Numbered from the stretch's first letter, positions 45,189 through 54,177 are shown. The stretch: DNA of 64,000 bases from Chryseobacterium taiwanense (GCF_000813825.1 NZ_JWTA01000004.1:610635-674634), one strand, 5' to 3'. Numbers and translations are program-made. The notes: generated by a model from the sequence alone, not told the origin.

Positions 45189-47378
45189 ATGAAAAGGGTT
45201 TTATTGTTTCTATGTTTTTTCATGTTTATTTTTGGTTATTCACAATCAAAAATCACCTCCATTGAAACCGTTATCATTGAAGATAAAAGCGACCCGAGAG
45301 CACTGGAAATCCTGAAAAAAGTAAATCAGTTGTTCAAAGAGAATTCTCCCAAAACACTGAATTCTTATTCTTATAAATCCTACGAAAAAGTTTCTTTGGA
45401 TATAGATGAAGACAGTATTTCGCAGTTCAAAAAACTTTTCGAAAACAATCTTTTTAAAAAGAAACGAGAGAAAGATTCTCTCAACAACATTACAGCCAGA
45501 CAAATATTTTCAAAGAGCAAACTTTTTCTTTGGGAACGGGCTCAGGAATTTTTATACTCAAAAAAATTTGGTGAAAAGATCAACATTCTGGACAACAGAA
45601 TTTCCGGACTGAAACAACCTATTTATGAAATGCTTGCACTGCAACAAAGTAACAGAGATGTAGTTCCTGACCAAATAAAGTACGAAAACAGGAGACTTTA
45701 TCGTTTTTTTCTCACCGATACTACTGAAATAGACGGAAGAAAAAACTTTGTCATCCGTTTCCGGGAAGTGAATTACAAGAAAAACGACAAAAAAAGAAAA
45801 TATAACGGCGCCATCTACATCGATACCGAAACCTACGGTATTAAAAAAATTGAAAATTTCAGTAAGAATAAAAATGACGGAATCATTACCAGTACATGGG
45901 TTTTCTACAACAACAAATGGTTTCTCGCACAGGAAACCGTAAAGCTGAAAATGAGCAATATGGTACTGGAAGAAGAAAGCAAAGAAAAGCACGAAAAAAG
46001 GAATAAAAAGAGCTTTGGAACGTATGCTTTTCTCACTTCAAGATATTTCGATTTCCAGTCGCCAATTGAAGAGAACAAACAGGACTTTAAAGGCTATACT
46101 TTCACTGTAAAAAATGCCAACGGAAAAACATTAAACCGATATCGTACAGATCCTTTAACCGAAAGGGAAACCAATACCTATGCAACGATAGACAGTCTTG
46201 GTAAGATTTATAATATTGATAATAAAGCTCAGATTTTGTCAGGATTATTAAACGGACAGATACGGGTAGGAAGTTTAGATTTTGCTCTAGATGAGATTGT
46301 AAACTTTAATGCCTATGAAGGATTCAGAGTAGGATTAAAGGCAAAATTGAATGAAAATTTCAATCCCTATTTTTCTCCTGATTATTATTTCGCTTATGGC
46401 TTCAAAGATGATCAATGGAAATACGGAATTGGGCTTGATATTAAAACATCTCTGGAAAAAAACTCTTATTTCCGAATCGAACATTATAATGATGTAACAG
46501 CTTCCGGAGAATTTTACCGAAAGCTGTGGAGCTTTAAAATGCGAACCTCAAACTATGGAAATAACCTTAATAACAGCAGATATTTTCAGTTTAAAGGAGT
46601 TTCTCTGTCTTACACCAATGATCTTACCAATGCATTGACAATCGTTTCTACAGTAAGAAGAAACTCTGAAAAAGCCATGTTTGATTATGATTTCAGAGAT
46701 AAAGGAGCGGCTTTTGATAATTTCAATACGCTTATCACCCTCAAATATTCTCCGAATTCTACCAACATCATGACTCCACAAGGAAAGTCATTGCTGGATC
46801 AGAAGTTTCATGAAATTTATCTGAATTATGAGCAGAGTTATAAGCTTTTCGGAGGAGATCTTAATTATTCCCGTTTCGATTTGCTTTTCCTATACAACTT
46901 AAAAACGATATTGGGAACAACAGGTTTCAGACTCTATGGAGGAATGGTATTTGGTGCAGCTCCGATCTGGAAAAACTTTACGATGAACGGATTGGCTTCT
47001 ACGAGAAACGATTTCAACTTCAACCTTACCTCCTATCTTGGCTTTGCAACATTGGAAGGCGGAAAGTATTATAATGATAAGTTTGTTGCTTATTATTTTA
47101 CTCACAAACTTCCTTGGTATTTTAAAAGCTTTGGACAAAATATTTCAAGTCTCGATTTTGTACTCCGTGGAACAATTGGTGATATGAAACATCCCGAATA
47201 TCATGATTTCAGATACAGAACCTTAAACCGTCTGTATCAGGAAGTGGGATTGGAATGGAACAATTTCCTTTCCAGTTATTTTAATTTAGGATTGTTTTAC
47301 AGAGTCGGATATTATACAACATCAAATTTTAAGCAAAATTTTGCGATACAGTTTAAACTCAAATTATTAGAATTTTAA
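45189..47378 (+). CDS. DUF5686 outer-membrane protein without the N-terminal regulatory-like domain
   Basis: 729 residues from ATG 45189 (a TTG at 45174 is less likely). After the signal peptide it enters DUF5686 directly: VIIEDKSDPRALEILKKVNQLFKENSPKTLNSYSYKSY in parts matches the first paralogue almost motif for motif, as do DNRISGLKQPIYE, GRKNFVIRF, and the barrel strands through YRVGYYTTSNFKQNFAIQFKLKL. It is therefore a tandem duplicate with domain loss or gain. A small soluble protein gene follows 10 nt later. Confidence 0.85.
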   Translation: MKRVLLFLCFFMFIFGYSQSKITSIETVIIEDKSDPRALEILKKVNQLFKENSPKTLNSYSYKSYEKVSLDIDEDSISQFKKLFENNLFKKKREKDSLNNITARQIFSKSKLFLWERAQEFLYSKKFGEKINILDNRISGLKQPIYEMLALQQSNRDVVPDQIKYENRRLYRFFLTDTTEIDGRKNFVIRFREVNYKKNDKKRKYNGAIYIDTETYGIKKIENFSKNKNDGIITSTWVFYNNKWFLAQETVKLKMSNMVLEEESKEKHEKRNKKSFGTYAFLTSRYFDFQSPIEENKQDFKGYTFTVKNANGKTLNRYRTDPLTERETNTYATIDSLGKIYNIDNKAQILSGLLNGQIRVGSLDFALDEIVNFNAYEGFRVGLKAKLNENFNPYFSPDYYFAYGFKDDQWKYGIGLDIKTSLEKNSYFRIEHYNDVTASGEFYRKLWSFKMRTSNYGNNLNNSRYFQFKGVSLSYTNDLTNALTIVSTVRRNSEKAMFDYDFRDKGAAFDNFNTLITLKYSPNSTNIMTPQGKSLLDQKFHEIYLNYEQSYKLFGGDLNYSRFDLLFLYNLKTILGTTGFRLYGGMVFGAAPIWKNFTMNGLASTRNDFNFNLTSYLGFATLEGGKYYNDKFVAYYFTHKLPWYFKSFGQNISSLDFVLRGTIGDMKHPEYHDFRYRTLNRLYQEVGLEWNNFLSSYFNLGLFYRVGYYTTSNFKQNFAIQFKLKLLEF

Positions 47379-47388
47379 AAATCAGCTT

Positions 47389-47625
47389 ATGCAGAAAATA
47401 GAAATAAAAGCGGATCAGTTTTTCGAATTATTGAAATTAAAAGATACATCGATGTGGGAAATTTTCGCACAAATGATTGATGGTAACGAGAAAGAAATTA
47501 TTTTTCTTGACAATGAAGATAAAATCCTTTTCAACTATGTTCTTCCGTCAACAAAAGAAAAAATGGAAGAAGACCGAAAAGAATTCTCAAAACAGTTTGC
47601 TGATAAATTGGCTAATTTGAACTAA
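47389..47625 (+). CDS. Small acidic protein, unknown
   Basis: 78 residues, soluble, with no signal peptide. The sequence (KADQFFELLKLKDTSMWEIFAQ...EKMEEDRKEFSKQFADKLANL) is mainly helical with a central strand pair. It begins 10 nt after the second DUF5686 gene and is likely co-translated with it. No family recognised. Confidence 0.65.
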   Translation: MQKIEIKADQFFELLKLKDTSMWEIFAQMIDGNEKEIIFLDNEDKILFNYVLPSTKEKMEEDRKEFSKQFADKLANLN

Positions 47626-47638
47626 AAATAAGAGTATG

Positions 47639-47723
47639 CACATTGTCATTCTGAACAAAACGAAGTGGAGTGAAGAATCTTTTGATATTCCAGAGATTCT
47701 TCCTTCGTCAGAATGACAATGTG
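47639..47723. repeat. Palindromic dispersed repeat, copy C (85 bp)
   Basis: 16-bp perfect ends CACATTGTCATTCTGA / TCAGAATGACAATGTG, the core of which is shared with copies A and B. The interior ACGAAGTG-GAAGAATCT...AGATTCTTCCTTCGT matches copy A. It lies between convergent genes. Confidence 0.88.
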
Positions 47724-47738
47724 TTTCTAATTAAAAAC

Positions 47739-48584
47739 CTATTTCAAAAATTCGTCCACTGTTTTCTTTGCAGTAGCGACATCGTGCACACGAAGAATTT
47801 TAGCGCCTTGCTGCAGTACTTTCAGATGAAGTTTCTGTGTTTCTTCATTGATCTCTAAAGGAGATTTTCCTAACGGTTTATAAATAAAAGATTTCCTTGA
47901 AATCCCGATCAACAGAGGAAATTTTCCAAAACCCAAATATTTGACCTCTTCAATCATCTTCATCTGATCTTCTACTGTTTTTCCGAATCCAAAACCGGGA
48001 TCTAAAATAATATCGTTAACGCCTTTTTCTAATAGTTCTTTTGTTTTTTCAGAGAAATACTGATTAACAGAGGCTGTAATATCCTGAAATTTGATCTTAT
48101 CATGCATCGTTTCATACGAAGGATTCACGTGCATCAAAATATAAGGAAGCTTGGTTTCCGCAGCAACGTCAAACATTCTTTCATCAAATTGTCCTCCGGA
48201 AATATCATTAATAATATCAATTCCTTCATTATAGCCAAACTTCACAGTTTCAGCATAAAAAGTATCTAAAGAAATCAAGATCTCCGGGAATTCTTTTTTG
48301 ATTAAAGAGATGATGTTTCCCATCCTTTCAATTTCGGCTTCACTGCTTAGAAACTCTGCATTTGGGCGTGTTGACTGTGGACCGATGTCAATAATTTCAG
48401 CTCCTTCTCTTATTAATTGTTCGGCATGTTTCAACGCAGATTTTTCATTATTGAACTTTCCCCCATCTGAAAAAGAATCGGGAGTAAGATTCAGAATTCC
48501 CATGATTTTTGGTAAAGATAATTCTACCATTCTTCCGTTACAGTTCAAAGAATGCTCATTGATAGATGATGAAATATTTTGCAT
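47739..48584 (-). CDS. folP: Dihydropteroate synthase
   Basis: 281 residues from ATG 48584 (longer starts at 48614 and 48620 would cover the promoter box). DHPS signatures are MGILNLTPDSFSDGG, AEIIDIGPQSTRPNA, SLDTFYAE, INDISGG, DPGFGFGKT, and the ISRKSFI phosphate/pterin loop. It condenses p-aminobenzoate with hydroxymethyl-dihydropterin diphosphate in folate synthesis and is the sulfonamide target. It is divergent from the DUF1599-BT_3928-tpiA run. Confidence 0.96.
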   Translation of the reverse strand: MQNISSSINEHSLNCNGRMVELSLPKIMGILNLTPDSFSDGGKFNNEKSALKHAEQLIREGAEIIDIGPQSTRPNAEFLSSEAEIERMGNIISLIKKEFPEILISLDTFYAETVKFGYNEGIDIINDISGGQFDERMFDVAAETKLPYILMHVNPSYETMHDKIKFQDITASVNQYFSEKTKELLEKGVNDIILDPGFGFGKTVEDQMKMIEEVKYLGFGKFPLLIGISRKSFIYKPLGKSPLEINEETQKLHLKVLQQGAKILRVHDVATAKKTVDEFLK

Positions 48585-48587
48585 ATG

Positions 48588-48595
48588 CAAAAATA
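48588..48595 (-). promoter_or_regulatory. TAnnTTTG box abutting the folP start codon
   Basis: Reverse-strand TATTTTTG ends three bases before ATG 48584, implying a leaderless transcript if used. Confidence 0.5.
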
Positions 48596-48671
48596 CTAAC
48601 TTCCGGCTTCTCATAAGCAACTTCCAGCCAAAAAACTAAGTCCTTATTCCTGCTACCTAAAACCTATTTTG

Positions 48672-48679
48672 TATCTTTG
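48672..48679 (+). promoter_or_regulatory. TAnnTTTG box upstream of the DUF1599 gene
   Basis: TATCTTTG, 17 nt before ATG 48697. Confidence 0.5.
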
Positions 48680-48696
48680 AAAGATTAAGAGAATTT

Positions 48697-49263
48697 ATGC
48701 TAAAGACATCAATACAATTCGAAAAAATTATCAGTGAGTGCCGTGATTTGTTTGGTAAAAAATTACAAGATTACGGAGCAGCTTGGAGAGTACTAAGACC
48801 CAGCTCAATTACGGATCAGATTTACATTAAAGTTAACAGAATCCGTACTTTACAAATGACTGATAAGAAAATGGTGGATGAAAGCGAAGAGGACGAATTT
48901 ATTGCGGTGGTCAACTATTCTATTATCGGGCTTATTCAGCTTGAAAAAGGTCTTGCCAATGATTTTAGCGAAAATAAGGACGAAATTTTAGGTCTTTATG
49001 ATAAATATGCCAACGAAGCCAAAGCGTTAATGGAAAGAAAAAACCATGACTATGGCGAAGCTTGGAGAGACATGAGAATTTCTTCTATCACAGATTTAAT
49101 TTATCAAAAAGTATTAAGAACGAAACAAATTGAAGATAATCAGGGGAAAACCATTGTTTCTGAAGGTTTAGACGCGAATTATTTTGATATGCTGAATTAT
49201 GCTGTTTTCTGTCTCATCAAATTCTCTGAAAAAGAAGAAAAAACCGAACCAAAAACTATTTAA
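48697..49263 (+). CDS. DUF1599 (Nmad1-type) protein with internal duplication
   Basis: 188 residues made of two copies of one ~90-residue unit: DYGAAWR at 25-31 followed by RPSSITDQIYIKVNRI, and DYGEAWR at 118-124 followed by RISSITDLIYQKVLR. DUF1599 is also called nucleotide modification-associated domain 1. In Bacteroidota it usually sits next to folP and tpiA genes, as here. Biochemical role is unknown; the conserved D-Y-G-x-A-W-R core in both halves suggests two similar sites. The stop is one base before the next ATG. Confidence 0.9.
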   Translation: MLKTSIQFEKIISECRDLFGKKLQDYGAAWRVLRPSSITDQIYIKVNRIRTLQMTDKKMVDESEEDEFIAVVNYSIIGLIQLEKGLANDFSENKDEILGLYDKYANEAKALMERKNHDYGEAWRDMRISSITDLIYQKVLRTKQIEDNQGKTIVSEGLDANYFDMLNYAVFCLIKFSEKEEKTEPKTI

Positions 49264-49264
49264 T

Positions 49265-50374
49265 ATGTTTAAAGCTTTATTACGCTTTGTTATTGCGATT
49301 ATTTTCATTCTTTCGGGCTTTGTAAAAGCGGTGGACTTAGTGGGTTTTTCTTTCAAGATGGAAGAATATTTCGCTCCTGATGTCTTTGCTATGCCTTTTT
49401 TAGAAAAATTTGCATTACCACTTTCGGTATTTGTCGTGATTTTGGAGCTTCTTTTAGGGTTTATGCTTTTAATTAAATTAAAACTTAAATTCACGCTTTC
49501 TTCACTGATTGCTCTTTGCATTTTCTTCGGATTCCTTACTTTTTATTCCGCTTATTTCAATGTAGTAACGGATTGCGGATGTTTTGGGGATGCGATTAAA
49601 TTCACACCATGGCAAAGTTTTATCAAAGACATTGTGCTTCTAGTAGGCTTAATCGTAGTGTTCATCCTGTACAGAAAAGAATTTAAGAAAAAAGACTCTT
49701 ATAGCTACAGTCCTAAAAAAGAATCCAATACCTTCAAATATATCCTTTTAGGAGTATTTTCTGTAGCCATGATCTTGATTGGTGCTCACGGAATTATCCA
49801 CGAACCTATTATCGATTTCCGTGATTATAAAATCGGAACCGATATACAAGTTGAAAAACAAAAAATCAGCAAAGATCCTTCGGTATATAAAACTTTCTAT
49901 AGTCTTAAAAATGAAAAAACAGGAGAAGTTGTAAAGATAAATCAGGACGACTACATTAAAGAAACCAAATATTGGGCAGAAGGTTCGCCATGGAAAATTG
50001 AAGAAGGGAAAAACGAGTCTGTACTTATAAAAGAAGGCTACAAATCTGAAATTGTAAAATTTAAAATTGAAGATCCTTCCGGAGTTGAGTTGACTGAAAG
50101 CATCCTTCATGCTCCTAAAGCTATTTTGATATTTTCATATGCTCCTAAAGATGCTTCCCCTGAAGTATTAAAACAAGTAGAAGCGAAAGCAAAATCTCAG
50201 GGCGCTACAGTTGTATATGGAGTTTCAACGATTGCTACGACCTTCAAAACAATTCCGAATGCAATGATGGATGGTACAGCTATTAAAACAATCGCGAGAA
50301 GCAATCCTTCTGTATTGATCCTTGAAAACGGAAAAATTACAGACAAAATCCCGGCAAAAGATTATCTGAAATAA
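49265..50374 (+). CDS. BT_3928-family DoxX/MauE-like membrane protein with C-terminal soluble domain
   Basis: 369 residues from ATG 49265 (an upstream in-frame start overlaps DUF1599 and adds a Lys stretch). Four N-terminal helices of DoxX/MauE type contain the conserved VTDCGCFGDAIKFTPWQ loop, with two cysteines that may be redox active. A fifth helix near 165-180 leads to a ~190-residue soluble domain whose last part (APKAILIFSYAPKDASPEVLKQVEAKAKSQGATVVYGVS in pieces) resembles a thioredoxin-like fold without CxxC. It probably supports envelope thiol chemistry. One base after DUF1599. Confidence 0.85.
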   Translation: MFKALLRFVIAIIFILSGFVKAVDLVGFSFKMEEYFAPDVFAMPFLEKFALPLSVFVVILELLLGFMLLIKLKLKFTLSSLIALCIFFGFLTFYSAYFNVVTDCGCFGDAIKFTPWQSFIKDIVLLVGLIVVFILYRKEFKKKDSYSYSPKKESNTFKYILLGVFSVAMILIGAHGIIHEPIIDFRDYKIGTDIQVEKQKISKDPSVYKTFYSLKNEKTGEVVKINQDDYIKETKYWAEGSPWKIEEGKNESVLIKEGYKSEIVKFKIEDPSGVELTESILHAPKAILIFSYAPKDASPEVLKQVEAKAKSQGATVVYGVSTIATTFKTIPNAMMDGTAIKTIARSNPSVLILENGKITDKIPAKDYLK

Positions 50375-50430
50375 TCCATCTTTGCCTGTATAAATTTTAA
50401 ACACTAAACTTTTAATATAACATTGTAAGA

Positions 50431-50781
50431 ATGCAAAAATCAAATAAATCTATTGCAGGTTACCATTTATTAATGATACTTTCTTCTGTAGACGGAGAAT
50501 TTGCTCCTGAAGAAGGAATGCTTGTTCAGCAGTATTTGGCAGATGAATTTCCTTTCAGAATGAACTTGGATAATGAACTGGAAACACTGGCTCTTCTGCA
50601 ACCCGAAGAATGGAAAGATCATTTCGAATTCCATGCACGTTGCTTCCATGATGATTCAACAGAAGAGGAACGTGAAAAATTTGTACAATTTGCAAAATCT
50701 TTGATAAAAGCTGATAATGTAGTTACTGACGAAGAACACCTATATTATAAACTTTTAAAAAACTTGTGGAATATTAATTAA
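50431..50781 (+). CDS. TerB-like small protein
   Basis: 116 residues, all-helical and acidic. The SSVDGEFAPEEGMLVQQYLA segment and C-terminal KSLIKADNVVTDEEHLYYKLL match the TerB/DjlA-N type acidic Asp-Gly-Glu metal-binding repeats. Function in the cytoplasm is unknown; despite the name there is no other tellurite gene nearby. It lies 56 nt after the BT_3928-type gene and 93 nt before tpiA. Confidence 0.75.
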   Translation: MQKSNKSIAGYHLLMILSSVDGEFAPEEGMLVQQYLADEFPFRMNLDNELETLALLQPEEWKDHFEFHARCFHDDSTEEEREKFVQFAKSLIKADNVVTDEEHLYYKLLKNLWNIN

Positions 50782-50874
50782 TTGAAACATTAGAGATTAG
50801 AAGACAGAAATCAGTAAAAAACACTGACTTCTTCGTTCTAACGTCTAACAATCTAACTTCTAAATAAAGAAACT

Positions 50875-51633
50875 ATGAGAAGAAAAATAGTTGCAGGAAA
50901 CTGGAAAATGAACAAAAACGTAATTGATGCTCAACAATTAATGACTCAATTATTAGAATATAAAAACAATAATACGACCAACTGCGAAGTTTGGATCGCT
51001 CCTCCTGCATTATATTTAATGATGGCAAAAGATATCTTCGAACAGGATGAAATTGGAGTATTTTCTCAGGATATGAGTGAGCACGAAAGCGGAGCTTACA
51101 CCGGAGAAATTGCTGCTGATATGCTTGAATCTATTGATGCAACAGGATCATTGATCGGGCATTCTGAAAGAAGACAATACCACGGTGAAACTGATTCTCA
51201 CTGCAACAGAAAAGTAAAATTGGCTTTAGACAAAGGTTTAATTCCTGTATACTGCAACGGTGAAACTTTGGAGCAAAGAAAAGCAGGTCAACATTTTGAA
51301 GTGGTGAAAAACCAGACAGAAGTTGCGCTTTTCACACTTTCTGCTGAAGAAATTAAAAAAGTAGTCATCGCTTATGAACCAGTTTGGGCTATCGGAACAG
51401 GTGAAACAGCTACTCCTGAGCAAGCTCAGGAAATTCACGCTCACATCAGAAGTATCATCGCTGCAAAATACGGACAGGAAGTTGCTGACGAAGTTTCTAT
51501 CCTTTACGGAGGTTCTGTAAAACCTGATAATGCAAAAGAGATTTTCTCTCAACCTGATATCGACGGAGGTCTTATTGGTGGAGCAGCTTTGAAATTGGAA
51601 GATTTCTCTAAGATTATTGAGGGTTTTAATTAA
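50875..51633 (+). CDS. tpiA: Triosephosphate isomerase
   Basis: 252 residues. The TIM barrel has substrate Lys in GNWKMNKN, catalytic His in LIGHSERR, catalytic Glu in AYEPVWAIGTGE, and the phosphate loop in LYGGSVKPDN and GGLIGGAAL. It interconverts dihydroxyacetone phosphate and glyceraldehyde 3-phosphate. It closes the DUF1599-BT_3928-TerB-like run. Confidence 0.97.
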   Translation: MRRKIVAGNWKMNKNVIDAQQLMTQLLEYKNNNTTNCEVWIAPPALYLMMAKDIFEQDEIGVFSQDMSEHESGAYTGEIAADMLESIDATGSLIGHSERRQYHGETDSHCNRKVKLALDKGLIPVYCNGETLEQRKAGQHFEVVKNQTEVALFTLSAEEIKKVVIAYEPVWAIGTGETATPEQAQEIHAHIRSIIAAKYGQEVADEVSILYGGSVKPDNAKEIFSQPDIDGGLIGGAALKLEDFSKIIEGFN

Positions 51634-51654
51634 TTTTGAATACAATATTATAGG

Positions 51655-51682
51655 AAAGATCGTCTTTTGGGCGGTCTTTTTT
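51655..51682 (+). terminator. Terminator of tpiA
   Basis: AAAGATCG pairs with CGGTCTTT (one G-U) around a TCTTTTGGG loop, followed by Ts. Confidence 0.7.
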
Positions 51683-51853
51683 GTTTTTAAATCTTTTCTC
51701 TCAGATTTTTCAGATTGCGCTGATGTTTTTTAACGCAAAGCTCTAATTGATTAGGGATAAGTTTTAAGAGAGCAAAGAGTAATCAACAAGTTGATTTGAT
51801 GAAGCTTTGTTTTCAAGCTTTACGTTTAAATGAATTTTTGAATTGTAAGAAAT

Positions 51854-51882
51854 AAAAAAGCGGCGGCATCTTCGATGCCGCC
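51854..51882 (-). terminator. Rho-independent terminator of the esterase-like phytase gene
   Basis: GC-rich 9-bp arms GGCGGCATC / GATGCCGCC (51862-51882); on the reverse strand the stem is followed by CGC and six Ts. Confidence 0.8.
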
Positions 51883-51899
51883 CCTTAAAAAAAATCTAA

Positions 51900-53162
51900 T
51901 TATTGAATATCGACTATATACATTGTCCCTTTGTCCTGTTTACCTGTTTTAGGTAAATTTTTCGTTTTAGGATTTCCGTTTCCATCGTCTGCAACCCCAA
52001 AATCATCATCGTTGAAAACGGCCAGTTTATTATTTCCTAAATACACGATTCCTTCAAACTTATCATGTTCATATCCTATTTTTGATACCAGATCAACGGC
52101 TAGCGTTTTTGTAACAGGTTTTAATCCTGCCGTATTGATTTCATCCCAGGTAGATTGCTCAAGAGTTTTTCCGTTAATTTTCATTCCGTCTACAGCTGTT
52201 AAATCTGTTCCCGAAACATCGGAAGCATTTGTAAGATTAATTCTGTAAACTTTTTTGAGTCCGCCAACCGAACCGAAATTCCCGTCTCTTTCAATGACTA
52301 AAAATTCAGTATTGCTGATAGGAGTAATATCACAAACGGAATCTGAAGCACCTCCATCCTGTTTATATAAATATTGTTTTGTCTGACCTGTCGCCAAATC
52401 AAAAGTTACAATTCTTGTTAAAGTAGTATTCGTTGCCAAAGCTTTCGTAGGAACATACATTGTCGACTGCATCGTACCTACCAACATTTTTCCGTCCGGT
52501 GTCATACACATTCCTTCCATTCCACGGTTGGGTCTTCTTTTGGCAAAAACGGCAGGAAGTTTTCTTGTTCCCGTATTTACACTAATCGGACTGATTCTTT
52601 CCAGCTCTACTCCATCCGCACTATAATGAACAATATGAGGTCCATATTCATCAGAAACCCAAAATGTTCCGTCTTTTGCGGCAACAATACTTTCACTATC
52701 CAATCCGTAATTATCTGTTCCTAAAACACTTCCGTCTGCAGCATAGGCCACTTCTCCTGTGCTTCCCATTCCTACAGGATTTGGAAGCCCTGTAATCGGC
52801 TGCCCTGAAGGATTTTTAAGCTTAATATATTTAATCACCTCTATTTTCCCTTCCGCATTGATTTTAAAATGCATAATAGTCGGTGTAAAATCAGGAACAA
52901 GAATTTTAATCCCATTCGAGTACGCAACATTAGGACCACGATCGGTAATCACGTAAAATTCTCCTTTTTGAGTCGGATGTGCCGTCGCTCCAGAGCCAAA
53001 ACCTCCGTTGATAATATTAACTCCGTTCAAAGTTTTTAAGGTCGAGAAAGGAAACTCCTGTGGTAGTTTTGAATAATCTACATCAGGGTTGGTTGTATTA
53101 TCATCATTGTTACAAGCCGCCAAAGCTATAAAAGCAAAAATAGGTAATAAGAATTTTTTCAT
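51900..53162 (-). CDS. Lipoprotein with phytase-type esterase-like beta-propeller
   Basis: 420 residues. A lipobox LAAC lipidates Cys17. The propeller domain (phytase-like esterase family) shows GGFGSGATAHPTQKGEFYVITDRGPN, LDSESIVAAKDGTFWVSDEYGPHI, RRPNRGMEGMCMTPDGK and KFEGIVYLGNNKLAVFNDDDFG in parts; the repeated acidic/Gly motifs could bind metal. Members may hydrolyse phosphate or other esters; the substrate is unknown. Expected at the cell surface or periplasm. Confidence 0.85.
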   Translation of the reverse strand: MKKFLLPIFAFIALAACNNDDNTTNPDVDYSKLPQEFPFSTLKTLNGVNIINGGFGSGATAHPTQKGEFYVITDRGPNVAYSNGIKILVPDFTPTIMHFKINAEGKIEVIKYIKLKNPSGQPITGLPNPVGMGSTGEVAYAADGSVLGTDNYGLDSESIVAAKDGTFWVSDEYGPHIVHYSADGVELERISPISVNTGTRKLPAVFAKRRPNRGMEGMCMTPDGKMLVGTMQSTMYVPTKALATNTTLTRIVTFDLATGQTKQYLYKQDGGASDSVCDITPISNTEFLVIERDGNFGSVGGLKKVYRINLTNASDVSGTDLTAVDGMKINGKTLEQSTWDEINTAGLKPVTKTLAVDLVSKIGYEHDKFEGIVYLGNNKLAVFNDDDFGVADDGNGNPKTKNLPKTGKQDKGTMYIVDIQ

Positions 53163-53300
53163 TATTCACTTTTTGTTGAACGCGAAAGTAAATAATGATT
53201 GTAAACTGATGTTGAATGGAATATTAAATTTCTATTGTCTTGAAATAAAAAACAAAATTTCAAATCTTAGAAATAAATATTAGGTCGGTTTTAGAATATC

Positions 53301-53356
53301 AAAATTCCCCTCCAAGGGAGGGGTGGCAAAAATTCAAGGAATTTTTGACGGGGTGG
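53301..53356. repeat. Dispersed repeat family 2, copy 2 (56 bp)
   Basis: Matches 37873-37930 (AAAATTCCCC, GGGAGGGGTGGC, ATTTTTGACGGGGTGG). Its left arm CCCCTCC-AAGG-GAGGGG is itself a small hairpin. The remaining bases of the 327-bp gap between the phytase-like and clpP genes hold only the clpP terminator and AT-rich sequence. Confidence 0.75.
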
Positions 53357-53440
53357 TAAAAAATGAATTATAATAATCAATGAGAAATTCACTACTATTT
53401 CATGGGTTATAAAATATCAACATCAATAATTAACAAATAA

Positions 53441-53470
53441 AAAACGCACCAAATACCTTGATGCGTTTTT
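53441..53470 (-). terminator. Rho-independent terminator of clpP
   Basis: Reverse-strand AAAACGCA / TGCGTTTT stem with a 13-nt loop, followed by Ts. Confidence 0.75.
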
Positions 53471-53490
53471 ATTTATTTCCCTAAAGAAAA

Positions 53491-54177
53491 TTATTTTTTC
53501 TCTTTAGATCTCTGTAATACTTCGTCTACCATTCCGTAGCCTTTTGCTTCCTCAGAAGTCATCCAGTAATCTCTGTCTGAAGCTTTCTCTACCCAGTCGT
53601 AGGTCTGACCAGAATGTTCAGCAATGATGTCATACAATTCTTTTTTCAACTTCAGCATCTCTCTTAGGTTGATCTCCATATCAGAAGCCACCCCTTGAGC
53701 TCCTCCTGAAGGTTGGTGAATCATTACTCTTGAGTGTTTAAGAGCAGAACGCTTACCGTTTTCACCTGCTACTAACAATACAGCTCCCATTGAAGCCGCA
53801 ATTCCTGTACAAATTGTTGCTACATCCGGCTTAATAATCTGCATCGTATCATAAATTCCCAATCCTGCGTATACACTTCCACCAGGAGAATTGATGTAGA
53901 TCTGAATGTCTTTTGAAGGATCAGCACTTTCTAAGAATAAAAGCTGAGCCGTTACAATATTAGCAACCTGATCGTCAATACCTGTTCCTAAGAAGATAAT
54001 TCTGTCCATCATCAAACGTGAAAAAACGTCCATCTGAGCAACATTTAATCTTCTTTCTTCCATAATGTACGGCGTAAGATTTGTCGGTCCATACATTCCC
54101 ATATACTGATCGGTTACCAAACCGTTATTTCCTAAATGCTTTACAGAGAAATCTCTGAATTCTTTTTTAATGTCCAT
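53491..54177 (-). CDS. clpP: ATP-dependent Clp protease proteolytic subunit
   Basis: 228 residues. The catalytic triad is Ser in GIAASMGAVLL, His in SRVMIHQPSGG, and Asp in KASDRDYWMT; the family strand YINSPGGSVYAGLGIYD is intact. The N-terminal ~40 residues are longer than in E. coli ClpP, a usual feature of Bacteroidota enzymes. It assembles into a tetradecamer fed by ClpX/ClpA-type ATPases, which are not in the window. Confidence 0.96.
   Translation of the reverse strand: MDIKKEFRDFSVKHLGNNGLVTDQYMGMYGPTNLTPYIMEERRLNVAQMDVFSRLMMDRIIFLGTGIDDQVANIVTAQLLFLESADPSKDIQIYINSPGGSVYAGLGIYDTMQIIKPDVATICTGIAASMGAVLLVAGENGKRSALKHSRVMIHQPSGGAQGVASDMEINLREMLKLKKELYDIIAEHSGQTYDWVEKASDRDYWMTSEEAKGYGMVDEVLQRSKEKK

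Noticed and set aside
7796..47723. Possible CRISPR array from repeated 11-bp ends
   Set aside because: Copies are tens of kb apart, palindromic, and have no regular spacers or cas genes.
50431..50781. Tellurite resistance function of the TerB-like gene
   Set aside because: No other ter genes are nearby; TerB-type domains occur widely without tellurite roles.
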